In this document: piece by piece, positions 42,116 to 50,201 of the stretch
How the letters are laid out: the number at the start of each line of letters is the position of its first letter
How positions within the stretch are numbered: position 1 is the first letter of the stretch
Source of the DNA: Mucilaginibacter lacusdianchii
Lineage (GTDB): Bacteria; Bacteroidota; Bacteroidia; Sphingobacteriales; Sphingobacteriaceae
Assembly (NCBI RefSeq): GCF_009770985.1
Contig: NZ_WSRW01000001.1
Location: 1,240,001-1,304,000, forward strand
Length of the DNA stretch: 64,000 nucleotides
Reading direction: 5' to 3'
Notes under the pieces: model-generated
Seen by the model: the letters and a program-made list of their open reading frames with translations, nothing else
Told to the model about the DNA's origin: nothing
Database searches by the model: none
Made by a program: the position numbers and the translations under genes

Positions 42116-43255
42116 TTATATATATTGAGTCCCTTGCGGGAGCATTTTAAAATGTAATATTCTTATAATCTGCAAAGATACATCTAAAAACAAAATTTTA
42201 GGGTTTGCATTTCTCTCTATCGCGTAATGCGCCTTTTCCAGCTCAGCGCTGATAGCCTCGGCCATGGGCAGCGTCATTACAGCGGCCATTTTTTGTGCCG
42301 TTTCTTTTTCAACCGCCGGCAGGTGTACCAAATCGGCAGCGCCGCTTAGTATCAAACAGCATTCACGTATGTAGCTAATACCGTATCGTACAAAGTTTTT
42401 TTGCCCCTCACGACCGGCTTTGGCTATCTGATCCACAAAGGGCATAATTTCTAAACCTTTGTTGCCATAGCATTTGCGCAGCCAGTTCAAAAAGCCTTCA
42501 TGATAGCTTTTAGTTTCCTGGTGCAGCATACTTAATGCTTCGGTTAAGTTACCACAGCTCAAATAAGCGGCCTCTTCGGCTGTTTGTGCCGGTATGCCGC
42601 GCTGTTCAATCAAATAGTTTCGTACCTCATTATAACCCAAAGCAGGTATTTTAACCAATTGTGTACGCGACAAAATAGTGTTCAGTATTTGATCCTGATT
42701 TTGCGCTACTAATAAGAAAACCGTATTCGGCTGCGGCTCTTCAATAATTTTAAGCAGCGTATTACCTTCCTTATCTAAAAACTCGGGTAACCATAAAATC
42801 AGTATTTTGTAAACTGATTCGAATGGTTTTAAGCTGAGTTTTTTTAATATCTGATGGCATTCGGCAATATTGATGTTGGCTTGTTTGTTATCGGCTTCCA
42901 GGTAATTGCGCCACGTATCTAGGCTCAGGTAAGGATGCGCCGTAAATGCTTCACGCCATTCTTCAATAAAGCTAAGCGCGGTATCATCTTTATGTTTGGC
43001 AAAAAATGGGTACGAAAAATGCAGGTCGGGGTGCATCAGCTTCTGGTATTTTCGGCAAGAAGCACATACACCACAAGAATCATCGGGCTGCTTATCTTCA
43101 CAACTTAGGTACTGGGCATAAGCCACCGCCAGTGCCAGGCTACCCGAACCCTCGGGACCCAAAAACAACTGCGCATGGCTTACCCTGTTCTCCTGAACGG
43201 TGTTGATTAAATGTTGCTTTACAGCTTGCTGCCCTACTATTTCTTTAAACTGCAT
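42116..43255 (-). CDS. holB: DNA polymerase III delta' subunit
   Basis: The clamp-loader delta' subunit that opens the sliding clamp with gamma/tau and delta. The 379-residue AAA+ protein shows FKEIVGQQAVKQHL, a P-loop remnant in LGPEGSGSLALAVAYAQ, the zinc-binding CEDKQPDDSCGVCASC, LLKIIEEPQPNTVFLLV (Walker B region) and LSRTQLVKIPAL. ATG 43255 is used; an upstream TTG would add three residues. First gene of holB-ricT-gldH, divergent from ruvX. Confidence 0.92.
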   Translation of the reverse strand: MQFKEIVGQQAVKQHLINTVQENRVSHAQLFLGPEGSGSLALAVAYAQYLSCEDKQPDDSCGVCASCRKYQKLMHPDLHFSYPFFAKHKDDTALSFIEEWREAFTAHPYLSLDTWRNYLEADNKQANINIAECHQILKKLSLKPFESVYKILILWLPEFLDKEGNTLLKIIEEPQPNTVFLLVAQNQDQILNTILSRTQLVKIPALGYNEVRNYLIEQRGIPAQTAEEAAYLSCGNLTEALSMLHQETKSYHEGFLNWLRKCYGNKGLEIMPFVDQIAKAGREGQKNFVRYGISYIRECCLILSGAADLVHLPAVEKETAQKMAAVMTLPMAEAISAELEKAHYAIERNANPKILFLDVSLQIIRILHFKMLPQGTQYI

Positions 43256-43381
43256 TTGGTGCAAGTTAATAAATTTTTAATTGTGTGTTGTCAGTTGTAT
43301 GTTATGTGATAAGTTATGACAGTAAAATTGATGCAGATAAGTTCGATAGTTTAAACCGACAGCTAATCTTTTTAAAATATA

Positions 43382-43389
43382 TAACTTTG
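43382..43389 (+). promoter_or_regulatory. -7 element of ruvX
   Basis: TAACTTTG, 50 bp before the chosen ruvX ATG, fits TAnnTTTG. Confidence 0.5.
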
Positions 43390-43439
43390 ATACTTTAAAA
43401 GTGTCTGACAACAGACAACTCACCACAGACAACACAATT

Positions 43440-43859
43440 ATGCGCCGAATAATGGCTTTTGACTACGGCACCAAGCGCATTGGCCTGGCCGTAACCGACC
43501 CACTGCAAATGATTGCCACCGGGCTGGACAACATACACCCCAAGGATATCATCGACTACCTGAAACGCTACCTGCAAACCGAACAGGTAGAAACCTTTGT
43601 AGTAGGTGAACCTAAGCAGATGGATAACACCCCCTCACAATCAGCCATGCATGTAAGAGGATTTGTGAATTTGCTTAAAAAAACTTTTCCGGAGATACCG
43701 GTGGAGATGATGGATGAGCGCTTTACTTCTAAAATGGCATCGGCTGCAATATTAGCTGGTGGCGTAAAAAAAGCTGGCAGGCAAAATAAGGCTTTGGTAG
43801 ATACCGTGTCGGCGGTCATACTGTTGCAATCATGGATGGAACAGCGGGCGTTTAGGTAA
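43440..43859 (+). CDS. ruvX: Putative Holliday junction resolvase / pre-16S rRNA nuclease (YqgF)
   Basis: A 139-residue RNase H-fold protein. The first catalytic block is MAFDYGTKRIGLAVTD, the second is FVVGEPKQMDN, and the third is VEMMDERFTSKMA with the downstream Asp in KALVDTVSAV. In E. coli YqgF matures 16S rRNA; an older view is that it resolves Holliday junctions. ATG 43440 is chosen because the conserved region starts at once; an in-frame ATG at 43401 adds 13 unconserved residues. Confidence 0.9.
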   Translation: MRRIMAFDYGTKRIGLAVTDPLQMIATGLDNIHPKDIIDYLKRYLQTEQVETFVVGEPKQMDNTPSQSAMHVRGFVNLLKKTFPEIPVEMMDERFTSKMASAAILAGGVKKAGRQNKALVDTVSAVILLQSWMEQRAFR

Positions 43860-43881
43860 AACATATTGATATTTTTAACCC

Positions 43882-44337
43882 ATGACTGTAAAAAAAATCA
43901 CAATTAATGAAGCTCACCTGGTGTTTGGTTTATTTGATGCATACCGAGTTTTTTACCGTCAGCCATCAGACCTGAAACTAGCAAAACGCTTTATTACCGA
44001 AAGACTACAGAACAATGAGTCGGTTATTTATGTGGTATTAAACGAAACTGGCACACCATTAGGTTTTACACAGCTCTATCCAAAATACTCATCAGCCCGA
44101 GCAGTTAAAAACTGGATATTGAATGACCTTTACGTACAGCCCGAGCATCGCAAAAAAGGAATTGGTGCTTTACTGATTGATACAGCCATGCAATTTGCCA
44201 AAACGGAAGGCGCTCAATTTGTGCAGTTGGAAACCGCGGTAGACAATTACACAGCGCAAAGTTTGTACGAAGCCTTAGGCTTTATAAAGCAGCAGCCTGA
44301 TACTGATTTTTTTGTGTATAAAAAACCAGTAATGTAA
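43882..44337 (+). CDS. GNAT family N-acetyltransferase
   Basis: A 151-residue single GNAT domain. It has INEAHLVFGLFDAYRVFY (N-terminal strand-helix), TGTPLGFTQLYPKYSSARAV, the acetyl-CoA loop DLYVQPEHRKKGIGALLIDT and the closing YTAQSLYEALGFIKQQ. It transfers an acetyl group to an unknown amine, and starts 22 bp after ruvX. Confidence 0.88.
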   Translation: MTVKKITINEAHLVFGLFDAYRVFYRQPSDLKLAKRFITERLQNNESVIYVVLNETGTPLGFTQLYPKYSSARAVKNWILNDLYVQPEHRKKGIGALLIDTAMQFAKTEGAQFVQLETAVDNYTAQSLYEALGFIKQQPDTDFFVYKKPVM

Positions 44338-44382
44338 GATATGCATCAACGCTGCAATAAGAATAAGTTTATGAAATGAAAT

Positions 44383-45051
44383 ATGACGGCTAAAGAACTG
44401 ATAGATAATACACGGCTTGCTAATACCATTACGCCTGATTTAATCGGGTATTTTGCTTTTAAACCGGTATTACAAGACGATAAAATCTGCGACGATGAAA
44501 ACTTGCCTTTCAGGACAGAAGTTGTAGAGGGTCTGTTACCAAATTTTTCTCTAAAAGATCACCAATTGATAAGAAAACTTTTTACCGAAGAATTGAAATG
44601 CGAATTAGCTATTGGCAGGCATGACAATCTTTATCAACTATGTTACTATCTATATTCGTTGGGTGATTTAGAGGATGTTTTTTTGATTTACGACGCTAAA
44701 TTCAATTCGAAGAATATGGATACGGGAACTGTGCTGGATTGGGAAATGCTGTATATAAGTCATCCTGTAGACGAGGTTATTCAATTCGTAGAACATAAAA
44801 TAGCTGATCATCCTGAATTAAAACAAAAATGGCCAAAGATTTTGGAAACGCTCAATGAGTTAAAAAAAAGTGATTACGTTACTGATTTTGAAGATTATAG
44901 CAAATTTATAAAAGGATACTTCTTTGGTCATGATAACGGCGAAATAGCGGATGAGCAAACTGAATACAAAGTAATAACACACCCTATAGCTGAAAAGAAA
45001 AGAAAGCAAACTTTTTGGCAATGGCTGCTAAGAGGGTTGAAAATAAGCTAA
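44383..45051 (+). CDS. Hypothetical protein
   Basis: A 222-residue soluble protein of no family I recognise. It is acidic and mostly helical (KDHQLIRKLFTEELKCELAI, VIQFVEHKIADHPELKQKWP) with a short aromatic C-terminus (TFWQWLLRGLKI). There is no signal peptide. Composition is slightly AT-richer than its neighbours. It lies alone between the GNAT and O-methyltransferase genes in the same direction. Confidence 0.7.
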   Translation: MTAKELIDNTRLANTITPDLIGYFAFKPVLQDDKICDDENLPFRTEVVEGLLPNFSLKDHQLIRKLFTEELKCELAIGRHDNLYQLCYYLYSLGDLEDVFLIYDAKFNSKNMDTGTVLDWEMLYISHPVDEVIQFVEHKIADHPELKQKWPKILETLNELKKSDYVTDFEDYSKFIKGYFFGHDNGEIADEQTEYKVITHPIAEKKRKQTFWQWLLRGLKIS

Positions 45052-45106
45052 TACAACAAGCCCTCGCTCTCCGCTTCCCCACTCTCTGCACCAAAACTAA
45101 AATCCC

Positions 45107-45121
45107 TACCTTTGCCTCATG
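45107..45121 (+). promoter_or_regulatory. -7 element fused to start codon
   Basis: TACCTTTG (45107-45114), CCTC, ATG at 45119. The 4-base gap is the same as at 6614 and 7636, so the O-methyltransferase mRNA is probably leaderless. Confidence 0.55.
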
Positions 45122-45757
45122 GAGATTTTAGATCCACTACTGCAAGCCTACTTGGATAACCATTGCGAACCGGAGCCTGAGGCGCTGAAAAAGATCAACC
45201 GCGAAACATATTTAAAACAGCTTAAGCCTAACATGCTGTCGGGCCATTACCAGGGCCGTTTGCTAAGTATGCTGAGCAAATTAGTGAACCCAAAACTGAT
45301 TTTGGAAATTGGTTCATTTACCGGCTATGCAACCATTTGCCTGGCCGAAGGCTTGGCCAAAGGCGGCAAAGTACATACCATTGAAGTGAACCGAGAGCAG
45401 GAAGAAACTTTGCGCAAAAACTTTGAATTAGCTGGTTTTACAGACCGAATTGAACTGCATATAGGTGATGCTAAGGACGTTATATTTGGATTTACGGATT
45501 TAATTTTTGATATTTGTTTTATTGACGCGGATAAAAAGAGCAATTTAGCTTACTTCGAGTTGATAATTGACAAAATACGGCCGGGAGGTTTAGTAATAAT
45601 TGACAATGTTTTGTGGAAGGGAAAAGTGTACGGCGAAGCAAAAGATGCCGATACGCAACTTTTCAGAAAACTAAATGACACTATAGCTGTTAACACACAG
45701 GTTGAAAAACTGATTTTACCTGTGCGCGACGGCGTACTGCTCATCAGAAAAAAATAA
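45119..45757 (+). CDS. SAM-dependent O-methyltransferase (family 3)
   Basis: A 212-residue methyltransferase related to catechol/caffeoyl-CoA O-methyltransferases. The SAM motif is ILEIGSFTGYATICLAEGL, the acidic ribose binder is VHTIEVNRE, the metal-binding Asp lies in DICFIDADKKSNL, and the second metal pair is in GGLVIIDNVLWKGKVY. It methylates a hydroxyl group using SAM and a divalent metal; the substrate is unknown. It ends 3 bases before the glucosaminidase gene. Confidence 0.9.
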   Translation: MEILDPLLQAYLDNHCEPEPEALKKINRETYLKQLKPNMLSGHYQGRLLSMLSKLVNPKLILEIGSFTGYATICLAEGLAKGGKVHTIEVNREQEETLRKNFELAGFTDRIELHIGDAKDVIFGFTDLIFDICFIDADKKSNLAYFELIIDKIRPGGLVIIDNVLWKGKVYGEAKDADTQLFRKLNDTIAVNTQVEKLILPVRDGVLLIRKK

Positions 45758-45760
45758 ATT

Positions 45761-46285
45761 ATGAAGAAAATCTTACTGATTGCATGCCTGCTTACATCTA
45801 CTTTTGCTGCCTCAGCTCAGAATCCTCAAAAATCTTATATTGATAAGTTCAAAGATAATGCCATTCGCATTATGCACGAGAGCGGCGTACCTGCCAGCAT
45901 CATTTTAGCTATAGCTATGCACGAAAGCGGCAGCGGAACCAGCAAATTAGCACGCAGCCAAAACAACCACTTTGGTATGAAAGGTAAAAGTCCTGTATCG
46001 TATACCGGACGCAAACGCACACACTCATCCTATAAACAGTACGACTCGGCCACAGATTCTTTCCAGGACTTTGCCCGTATCATGACTGAGCGTAAGCAGT
46101 TTAACCATCTGTCATCCCAGTTTTCACATTACGATTACAAAAGCTGGATTAAAGGTATTCAGCGTAGCGGATATGCCAGCAGCCACAAATGGGGTGCACA
46201 AGTACTGGGCCTTATTCACCGGTATGAGTTGCATGCTTTTGATGAGCAACCCGATTCGGTAAAAGCCGAGCCTAAAAAGCAATAA
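45761..46285 (+). CDS. Secreted glucosaminidase (FlgJ/Auto-type peptidoglycan hydrolase)
   Basis: A 174-residue protein. The signal peptide is MKKILLIACLLTSTFAASAQ. The single domain is of the mannosyl-glycoprotein endo-beta-N-acetylglucosaminidase type: SGVPASIILAIAMHESGSGT with the catalytic Glu, then NNHFGMKGK, and DSFQDFARIMTERKQFNHL. It cleaves glycan strands in the periplasm or outside. It lacks the LysM domain of its paralogue at 46958-47800. It is coupled to the O-methyltransferase gene (3-bp gap) and followed by a terminator. Confidence 0.9.
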   Translation: MKKILLIACLLTSTFAASAQNPQKSYIDKFKDNAIRIMHESGVPASIILAIAMHESGSGTSKLARSQNNHFGMKGKSPVSYTGRKRTHSSYKQYDSATDSFQDFARIMTERKQFNHLSSQFSHYDYKSWIKGIQRSGYASSHKWGAQVLGLIHRYELHAFDEQPDSVKAEPKKQ

Positions 46286-46312
46286 TATTTAAAACCAATT
46301 ACAAACCTATTT

Positions 46313-46366
46313 ACGCCCTGTAAAGTAGTGCTCTCCCGGTCTTACTTACAGGGCGTTTGAGTTTTT
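46313..46366 (+). terminator. Rho-independent terminator
   Basis: ACGCCCTGTAA, 21-base loop region, TTACAGGGCGT, then TTGAGTTTTT, 27 bp after the first glucosaminidase gene. Confidence 0.75.
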
Positions 46367-46489
46367 AAGAATCTCATAAGGTTTTAACGGAAAAATTGGA
46401 GAAACTATAGTTGAGTTGATGTTAAATCAATTTTAATAGTATACTACTATTTGAGTTTGTGCTGGCTGAACTCTCTTTATTGCTATTAA

Positions 46490-46810
46490 ACTTACTTCGT
46501 CTGCTCATTGCCGCAGGGGCTAGATACTTTTGTCATAGCCACAAAAGTATCCAAAAAGGCCTAGCTGTTGCGATCACCTATCCGCCCGCAAGGCCATCGC
46601 TGGCCCGGGCGCAACAGCGGGCCTTTGCACTTTTTTTATTCCTTATTCAACAAAAGCACTGACAGAACAATACTTTCAAAAAGAATCGGCATTCAGCTTC
46701 TTTCGGTAGCTACTGTACAAAGTATTAGCACAGCATAAAATAGAAAGAAGGTGCGGCCGAGAGCTTTTTCTTTGGTTACTTTTTCTTTTGCGGTAAAAGA
46801 AAAAATAACA
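46490..46810. repeat. Hairpin-rich intergenic repeat region
   Basis: The 672-bp gap between two glucosaminidase genes contains three strong inverted repeats. These are GATACTTTTG / CAAAAGTATC (46523-46551, 10 bp perfect), GCTGTTGCG / CGCAACAGC with GC-rich loop (about 46564-46616), and GTTACTTTTTCTTTT / AAAAGAAAAAATAAC (46776-46810). Similar sequences recur between genes in this group of bacteria, as far as I can tell from memory. No open frame here is convincing; 46640-46770 and 46811-46957 show nothing else. Confidence 0.6.
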
Positions 46811-46957
46811 TCCACAGGCAGTAATATAAGTACATCCCTATCCTAACAGGGCACAACCAGAAGTCAAAAGCATTAACTAAAAGCCAATAGAAAATCTTAA
46901 TCGAAACATTACAATCAGTTTTTTCGTATTTTTCAACCTTCTAATATTTAAACAGTG

Positions 46958-47800
46958 ATGCAGAGAATTTTAGCTTGTTTGATGGTACTGGTGGTGATGT
47001 TGAGTGCGTGTTCTTCGCGTAAAAAAGTGATGACTAGTAGCGGCAGTGATGTGGCTAAGCGCAACAACCAACGTATACTAAAAGAAAATAAACAGTCTAT
47101 TGATTCTTACTCGTCGTTCACAGCTTCCTCTTACATTGAGCGGTTTAAAAACATCGCGGTTAAAGAAATGAATCTTTATGGTATTCCGGCTAGTATTACA
47201 CTGGCGCAGGGGCTGTTCGAGTCGGGCTTTGGTAACAGTGAGCTGGCAAAAGTAGCCAACAACCATTTTGGTATCAAATGTACATCTGACTGGACTGGCC
47301 GCAGCTATTATAAAGATGATGACAACCCGAACGACTGCTTTAGAGTATATAACAACCCGGAAGATTCCTATCGCGATCATTCCGAATTTTTGAAACGTAA
47401 ACGCTACGCTAAATTATTTGAGCTGGATAAAAATGACTACGTAGGCTGGGCTTATGGCTTAAAAGAAGCCGGCTATGCCACCAATCCGAGCTATCCGCAA
47501 TTATTAATCAACGCTATCCAAAAATATCACCTCGACCAGTATGACCGTCCGGAAGGTGAAATTCAAAAAATCAAGCGGGAAGACCGTGTGTTGGCTCAAA
47601 TCAACCAAAATATTGGTAAATCCATTAAAGACTCCATCATTAACAATACCCCACCCAATAAAATATATACCGTAGCTACAGGTGATACACTATACTCTAT
47701 CTCCAGGCGTTTTGGACTTACCGTTGAAGACCTTAAGGCGATGAACAATATTTTGGATAACAACATTAAAATTGGCCAACGGCTGGTGGTTATTCACTAA
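46958..47800 (+). CDS. Glucosaminidase with C-terminal LysM, lipoprotein
   Basis: A 280-residue protein. The signal peptide ends in VVMLSAC (lipobox). Residues about 50-195 form the glucosaminidase domain (YGIPASITLAQGLFESGFGN with catalytic Glu, NNHFGIKCTSDWTG). Residues about 235-280 form a LysM domain (YTVATGDTLYSISRRFGLTV). It should bind and cut peptidoglycan. ATG 46958 is used over the GTG just before it. First gene of an operon with the next three genes. Confidence 0.9.
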   Translation: MQRILACLMVLVVMLSACSSRKKVMTSSGSDVAKRNNQRILKENKQSIDSYSSFTASSYIERFKNIAVKEMNLYGIPASITLAQGLFESGFGNSELAKVANNHFGIKCTSDWTGRSYYKDDDNPNDCFRVYNNPEDSYRDHSEFLKRKRYAKLFELDKNDYVGWAYGLKEAGYATNPSYPQLLINAIQKYHLDQYDRPEGEIQKIKREDRVLAQINQNIGKSIKDSIINNTPPNKIYTVATGDTLYSISRRFGLTVEDLKAMNNILDNNIKIGQRLVVIH

Positions 47801-47857
47801 AGCTGTTAAATGTTGTTAAATGGTAAGCCTTTTGCCGGTCTTTGCGTTAATTTTAAA

Positions 47858-48601
47858 ATGTTCATGAGAATAGGGCTGCTTTTCTTTTTTTGTTTGCTGG
47901 CACTTCAGGGCTTTTCGCAGGATAAGCCTGTTGGGGGCATTGTATTTAGCAAAACAAGCAAAGAGCGCATTGCCAAAGTAAACGTTCGCAACCTGCGTAC
48001 AGGGCAATCAGTTTACAATACATTGAAAGCAGATTTTAAAATAAGCGCCCAGCCAGGCGATCAGTTGGTGTTTAGTAAGCAGGGCTACTATACCGATACT
48101 ATAAAAGTACCTACCGATTTTGATATGGCTGTTTACCTAAGGCAATCAAGCATTATGCTGAAGGATGTGAACATCCGTGATACGCTAATGAACCCGCAGC
48201 GAAAACTGGCCTTGCGCCATCAGGAGTACAGCAAAATTTATGGCGTAGCCAGCGATAAGGATATATTAACTGTTGGGCCAACAGGCGCAGGCATTGGTAT
48301 TGATGCTATCTATAATGCCTTGAGCCGGAGCGGACGCAATGCCGCACATCTGCGCGACATTATTGAGCGCGATTACCGGCAGGATGTGATTGATTATCGT
48401 TTCAACAAAGCTTTTGTACAGCAAATTACCGGATTGAAAGATCAGCAACTGGTTAATTTTATGACCCGGTACCGGCCCAGCTATTATTTGGTAACTACCG
48501 CTAACGACTACGAATTTATTACCTATATCAAATCAAATTTAAAGCGGTTTATGCGTTATCCTAATACGGTAAGTTTACCACCGTTAAAAGCACAGGAATG
48601 A
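47858..48601 (+). CDS. Secreted carboxypeptidase-regulatory-like domain protein
   Basis: A 247-residue protein. The signal peptide MFMRIGLLFFFCLLALQGFSQ is followed by a beta-sandwich (GGIVFSKTSKERIAKVNVRN, FDMAVYLRQSSIMLKDVNI) of the carboxypeptidase D regulatory type. A C-terminal helical region (YGVASDKDILTVGPTGAGIG, FNKAFVQQITGLKDQQLVNF) belongs to no named family. ATG 47858 begins a clean signal peptide; an in-frame ATG at 47810 adds 16 residues. It overlaps the next gene by 4 bases. Confidence 0.75.
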   Translation: MFMRIGLLFFFCLLALQGFSQDKPVGGIVFSKTSKERIAKVNVRNLRTGQSVYNTLKADFKISAQPGDQLVFSKQGYYTDTIKVPTDFDMAVYLRQSSIMLKDVNIRDTLMNPQRKLALRHQEYSKIYGVASDKDILTVGPTGAGIGIDAIYNALSRSGRNAAHLRDIIERDYRQDVIDYRFNKAFVQQITGLKDQQLVNFMTRYRPSYYLVTTANDYEFITYIKSNLKRFMRYPNTVSLPPLKAQE

Positions 48602-48918
48602 GGTATCCGGTTATAGTTGTTCCATTTTTGAAAGTAAGCGGCATGGCTTTATACCCGTTTATACTGGTCAAAAACAAGCAGGACATTAATGATCCCATCA
48701 TTATACGTCACGAAACGATACACCTGAAACAGGCTGCCGAAATGCTGGTGATTCCGTTTTATTTAGCTTATTTGCTGCACTATTTGTATAACTTGTACAC
48801 TTACGGCAACCACGAGCAGGCCTACTACCAGATTATTTTTGAACGTGAAGCCTATCATCATGAAAATGATGCTGACTATTTACAGACGCGCAGGTTTTGG
48901 GCGTGGCGGTTTTATTAA
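48598..48918 (+). CDS. Small HExxH-type putative metallopeptidase
   Basis: A 106-residue protein containing IIIRHETIHLKQAAEML, an HExxH zinc motif, with a downstream Glu in IFEREAYHHEND that could be the third ligand. A hydrophobic stretch (MLVIPFYLAYLLHYLYNLY) follows the motif. It is much shorter than characterised peptidases, so activity is uncertain. It overlaps the preceding gene (ATGA at 48598) and is coupled to it. A role in envelope maturation with the neighbouring hydrolase genes is a guess from context. Confidence 0.7.
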   Translation: MRYPVIVVPFLKVSGMALYPFILVKNKQDINDPIIIRHETIHLKQAAEMLVIPFYLAYLLHYLYNLYTYGNHEQAYYQIIFEREAYHHENDADYLQTRRFWAWRFY

Positions 48919-48986
48919 TATATTTAACGCATTAAATTCAGATTTAACTTTAAAACAAAGCGGTTTTTGTTTTAATTTGTTGCAGT

Positions 48987-50087
48987 ATGTTGAGAAACGG
49001 CCTTGTATTTTTCTGCTTATTATTTGTCTTTACGTTTTCGGCACACGCCCAGCAAACAGACAGTTTACGCCGGGTAACCGATAGTTTAAGAAGAGCTGAC
49101 AGCCTGCGCCGCGACAGCATTAAAATTGATACCAACCTGGTAAACCGTTACCGAATTGAGCCACGGCGTAATGCCCTGCCCCAACGCCTGCGCCCTTTTC
49201 AGATACAGCCCGAGCGCATACCAGTAACTATGCTGGATTATAAAGTAAGCTATTGGCGCAAAAGCGTTATTATTGGCATAAACTTTAGCCAATCGGCTTT
49301 TAGTGATAATTGGGCCGGTGGTGGTGTCAATTCATTTGCCCTTAACAGTAACATTGATTACAGGCTAGAGTATAATAAGCAACCATTTAACTATACAACA
49401 GAATTAATTTTGCTGTATGGCCGCTCCAAAAACCGGGGACAATTGAGCCGTAAAACCAACGACCGTGTTTTTTGGGATAACAAGGTATCATCGCAATTAT
49501 CCAAAAGCTGGTTCTTCTTTGGTTCACTAAGTTTTGAATCACAGTTTGACCGCGGTTTTTCTTACGATGCCAGTGGCGTTAATCCACCACAAATCATTTC
49601 TAAGTTTTTGGCGCCAGGTTATATCACCGAGTCTATAGGTTTTGAGTATAAGCCCAGTAAATACTTTGACTTGCGTTTAGGTACCGGTACAGCCCGTCAA
49701 ACCCTGGTGTTGGATAAAGCAGTATTTAACGGGCAGGCCACTGCCTATGGTGTTGACAGCAGCAGAACATTCAGAAACGAGCTCGCTTTTCAGGTAGTAG
49801 CACTGTTTGATAAGGATATTATGAGTAATATCCATTTAACCAGCCGCTATGCCTTGTTTATACCCTACGGACGCAGCTTGCAAAACATAGATCACCGCCT
49901 GGACCTAACCCTTGCGGCCAAAGTAAACCGCCTGATCAGCGTAACTATTACCGGTGTGGCTTTGTATGACAAGGAAGCAACTGATGCTTTATATACCAGC
50001 CGGGGAACTAATGGCGTAAAAGGAAAAGGTATTCCAATACAATCTAACGAAAACTTAGCTATTGGTATACTGTACAGGTTCCCTTAA
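48987..50087 (+). CDS. DUF3078 outer-membrane beta-barrel protein
   Basis: A 366-residue protein. A signal peptide (VFFCLLFVFTFSAHAQ) is followed by a repeated TDSLRR/ADSLRRDS segment (residues about 23-45). A DUF3078 barrel-like region follows: WRKSVIIGINFSQSAFSDNW, GGGVNSFALNSNIDYRLEYN, KPSKYFDLRLGTGTARQTLV. The C-terminus ends in aromatic LYRFP, as outer-membrane barrels do. Its function is unknown. It follows the HExxH gene by 68 bp. Confidence 0.85.
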   Translation: MLRNGLVFFCLLFVFTFSAHAQQTDSLRRVTDSLRRADSLRRDSIKIDTNLVNRYRIEPRRNALPQRLRPFQIQPERIPVTMLDYKVSYWRKSVIIGINFSQSAFSDNWAGGGVNSFALNSNIDYRLEYNKQPFNYTTELILLYGRSKNRGQLSRKTNDRVFWDNKVSSQLSKSWFFFGSLSFESQFDRGFSYDASGVNPPQIISKFLAPGYITESIGFEYKPSKYFDLRLGTGTARQTLVLDKAVFNGQATAYGVDSSRTFRNELAFQVVALFDKDIMSNIHLTSRYALFIPYGRSLQNIDHRLDLTLAAKVNRLISVTITGVALYDKEATDALYTSRGTNGVKGKGIPIQSNENLAIGILYRFP

Positions 50088-50167
50088 AAGCAGTATCCAT
50101 ACAGTTTAAACCATTGTAAGTAGTTGTTTTTATGGATTTAGCACCCGCAAAAATCAGTTTAAAATCA

Positions 50168-50175
50168 TACCTTTG
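50168..50175 (+). promoter_or_regulatory. -7 element of ffh
   Basis: TACCTTTG, 26 bp before the ffh ATG; fits TAnnTTTG, no clear -33 element. Confidence 0.5.
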
Positions 50176-50201
50176 TACCCTAAAATAAGATTGGAATAAG
50201 C

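Noticed and set aside
46459..46662. Plus-strand frame of 67 codons in the intergenic repeat
   Set aside because: Runs through three inverted repeats, has no ribosome site or conserved-looking sequence, and is better explained as repeat DNA.
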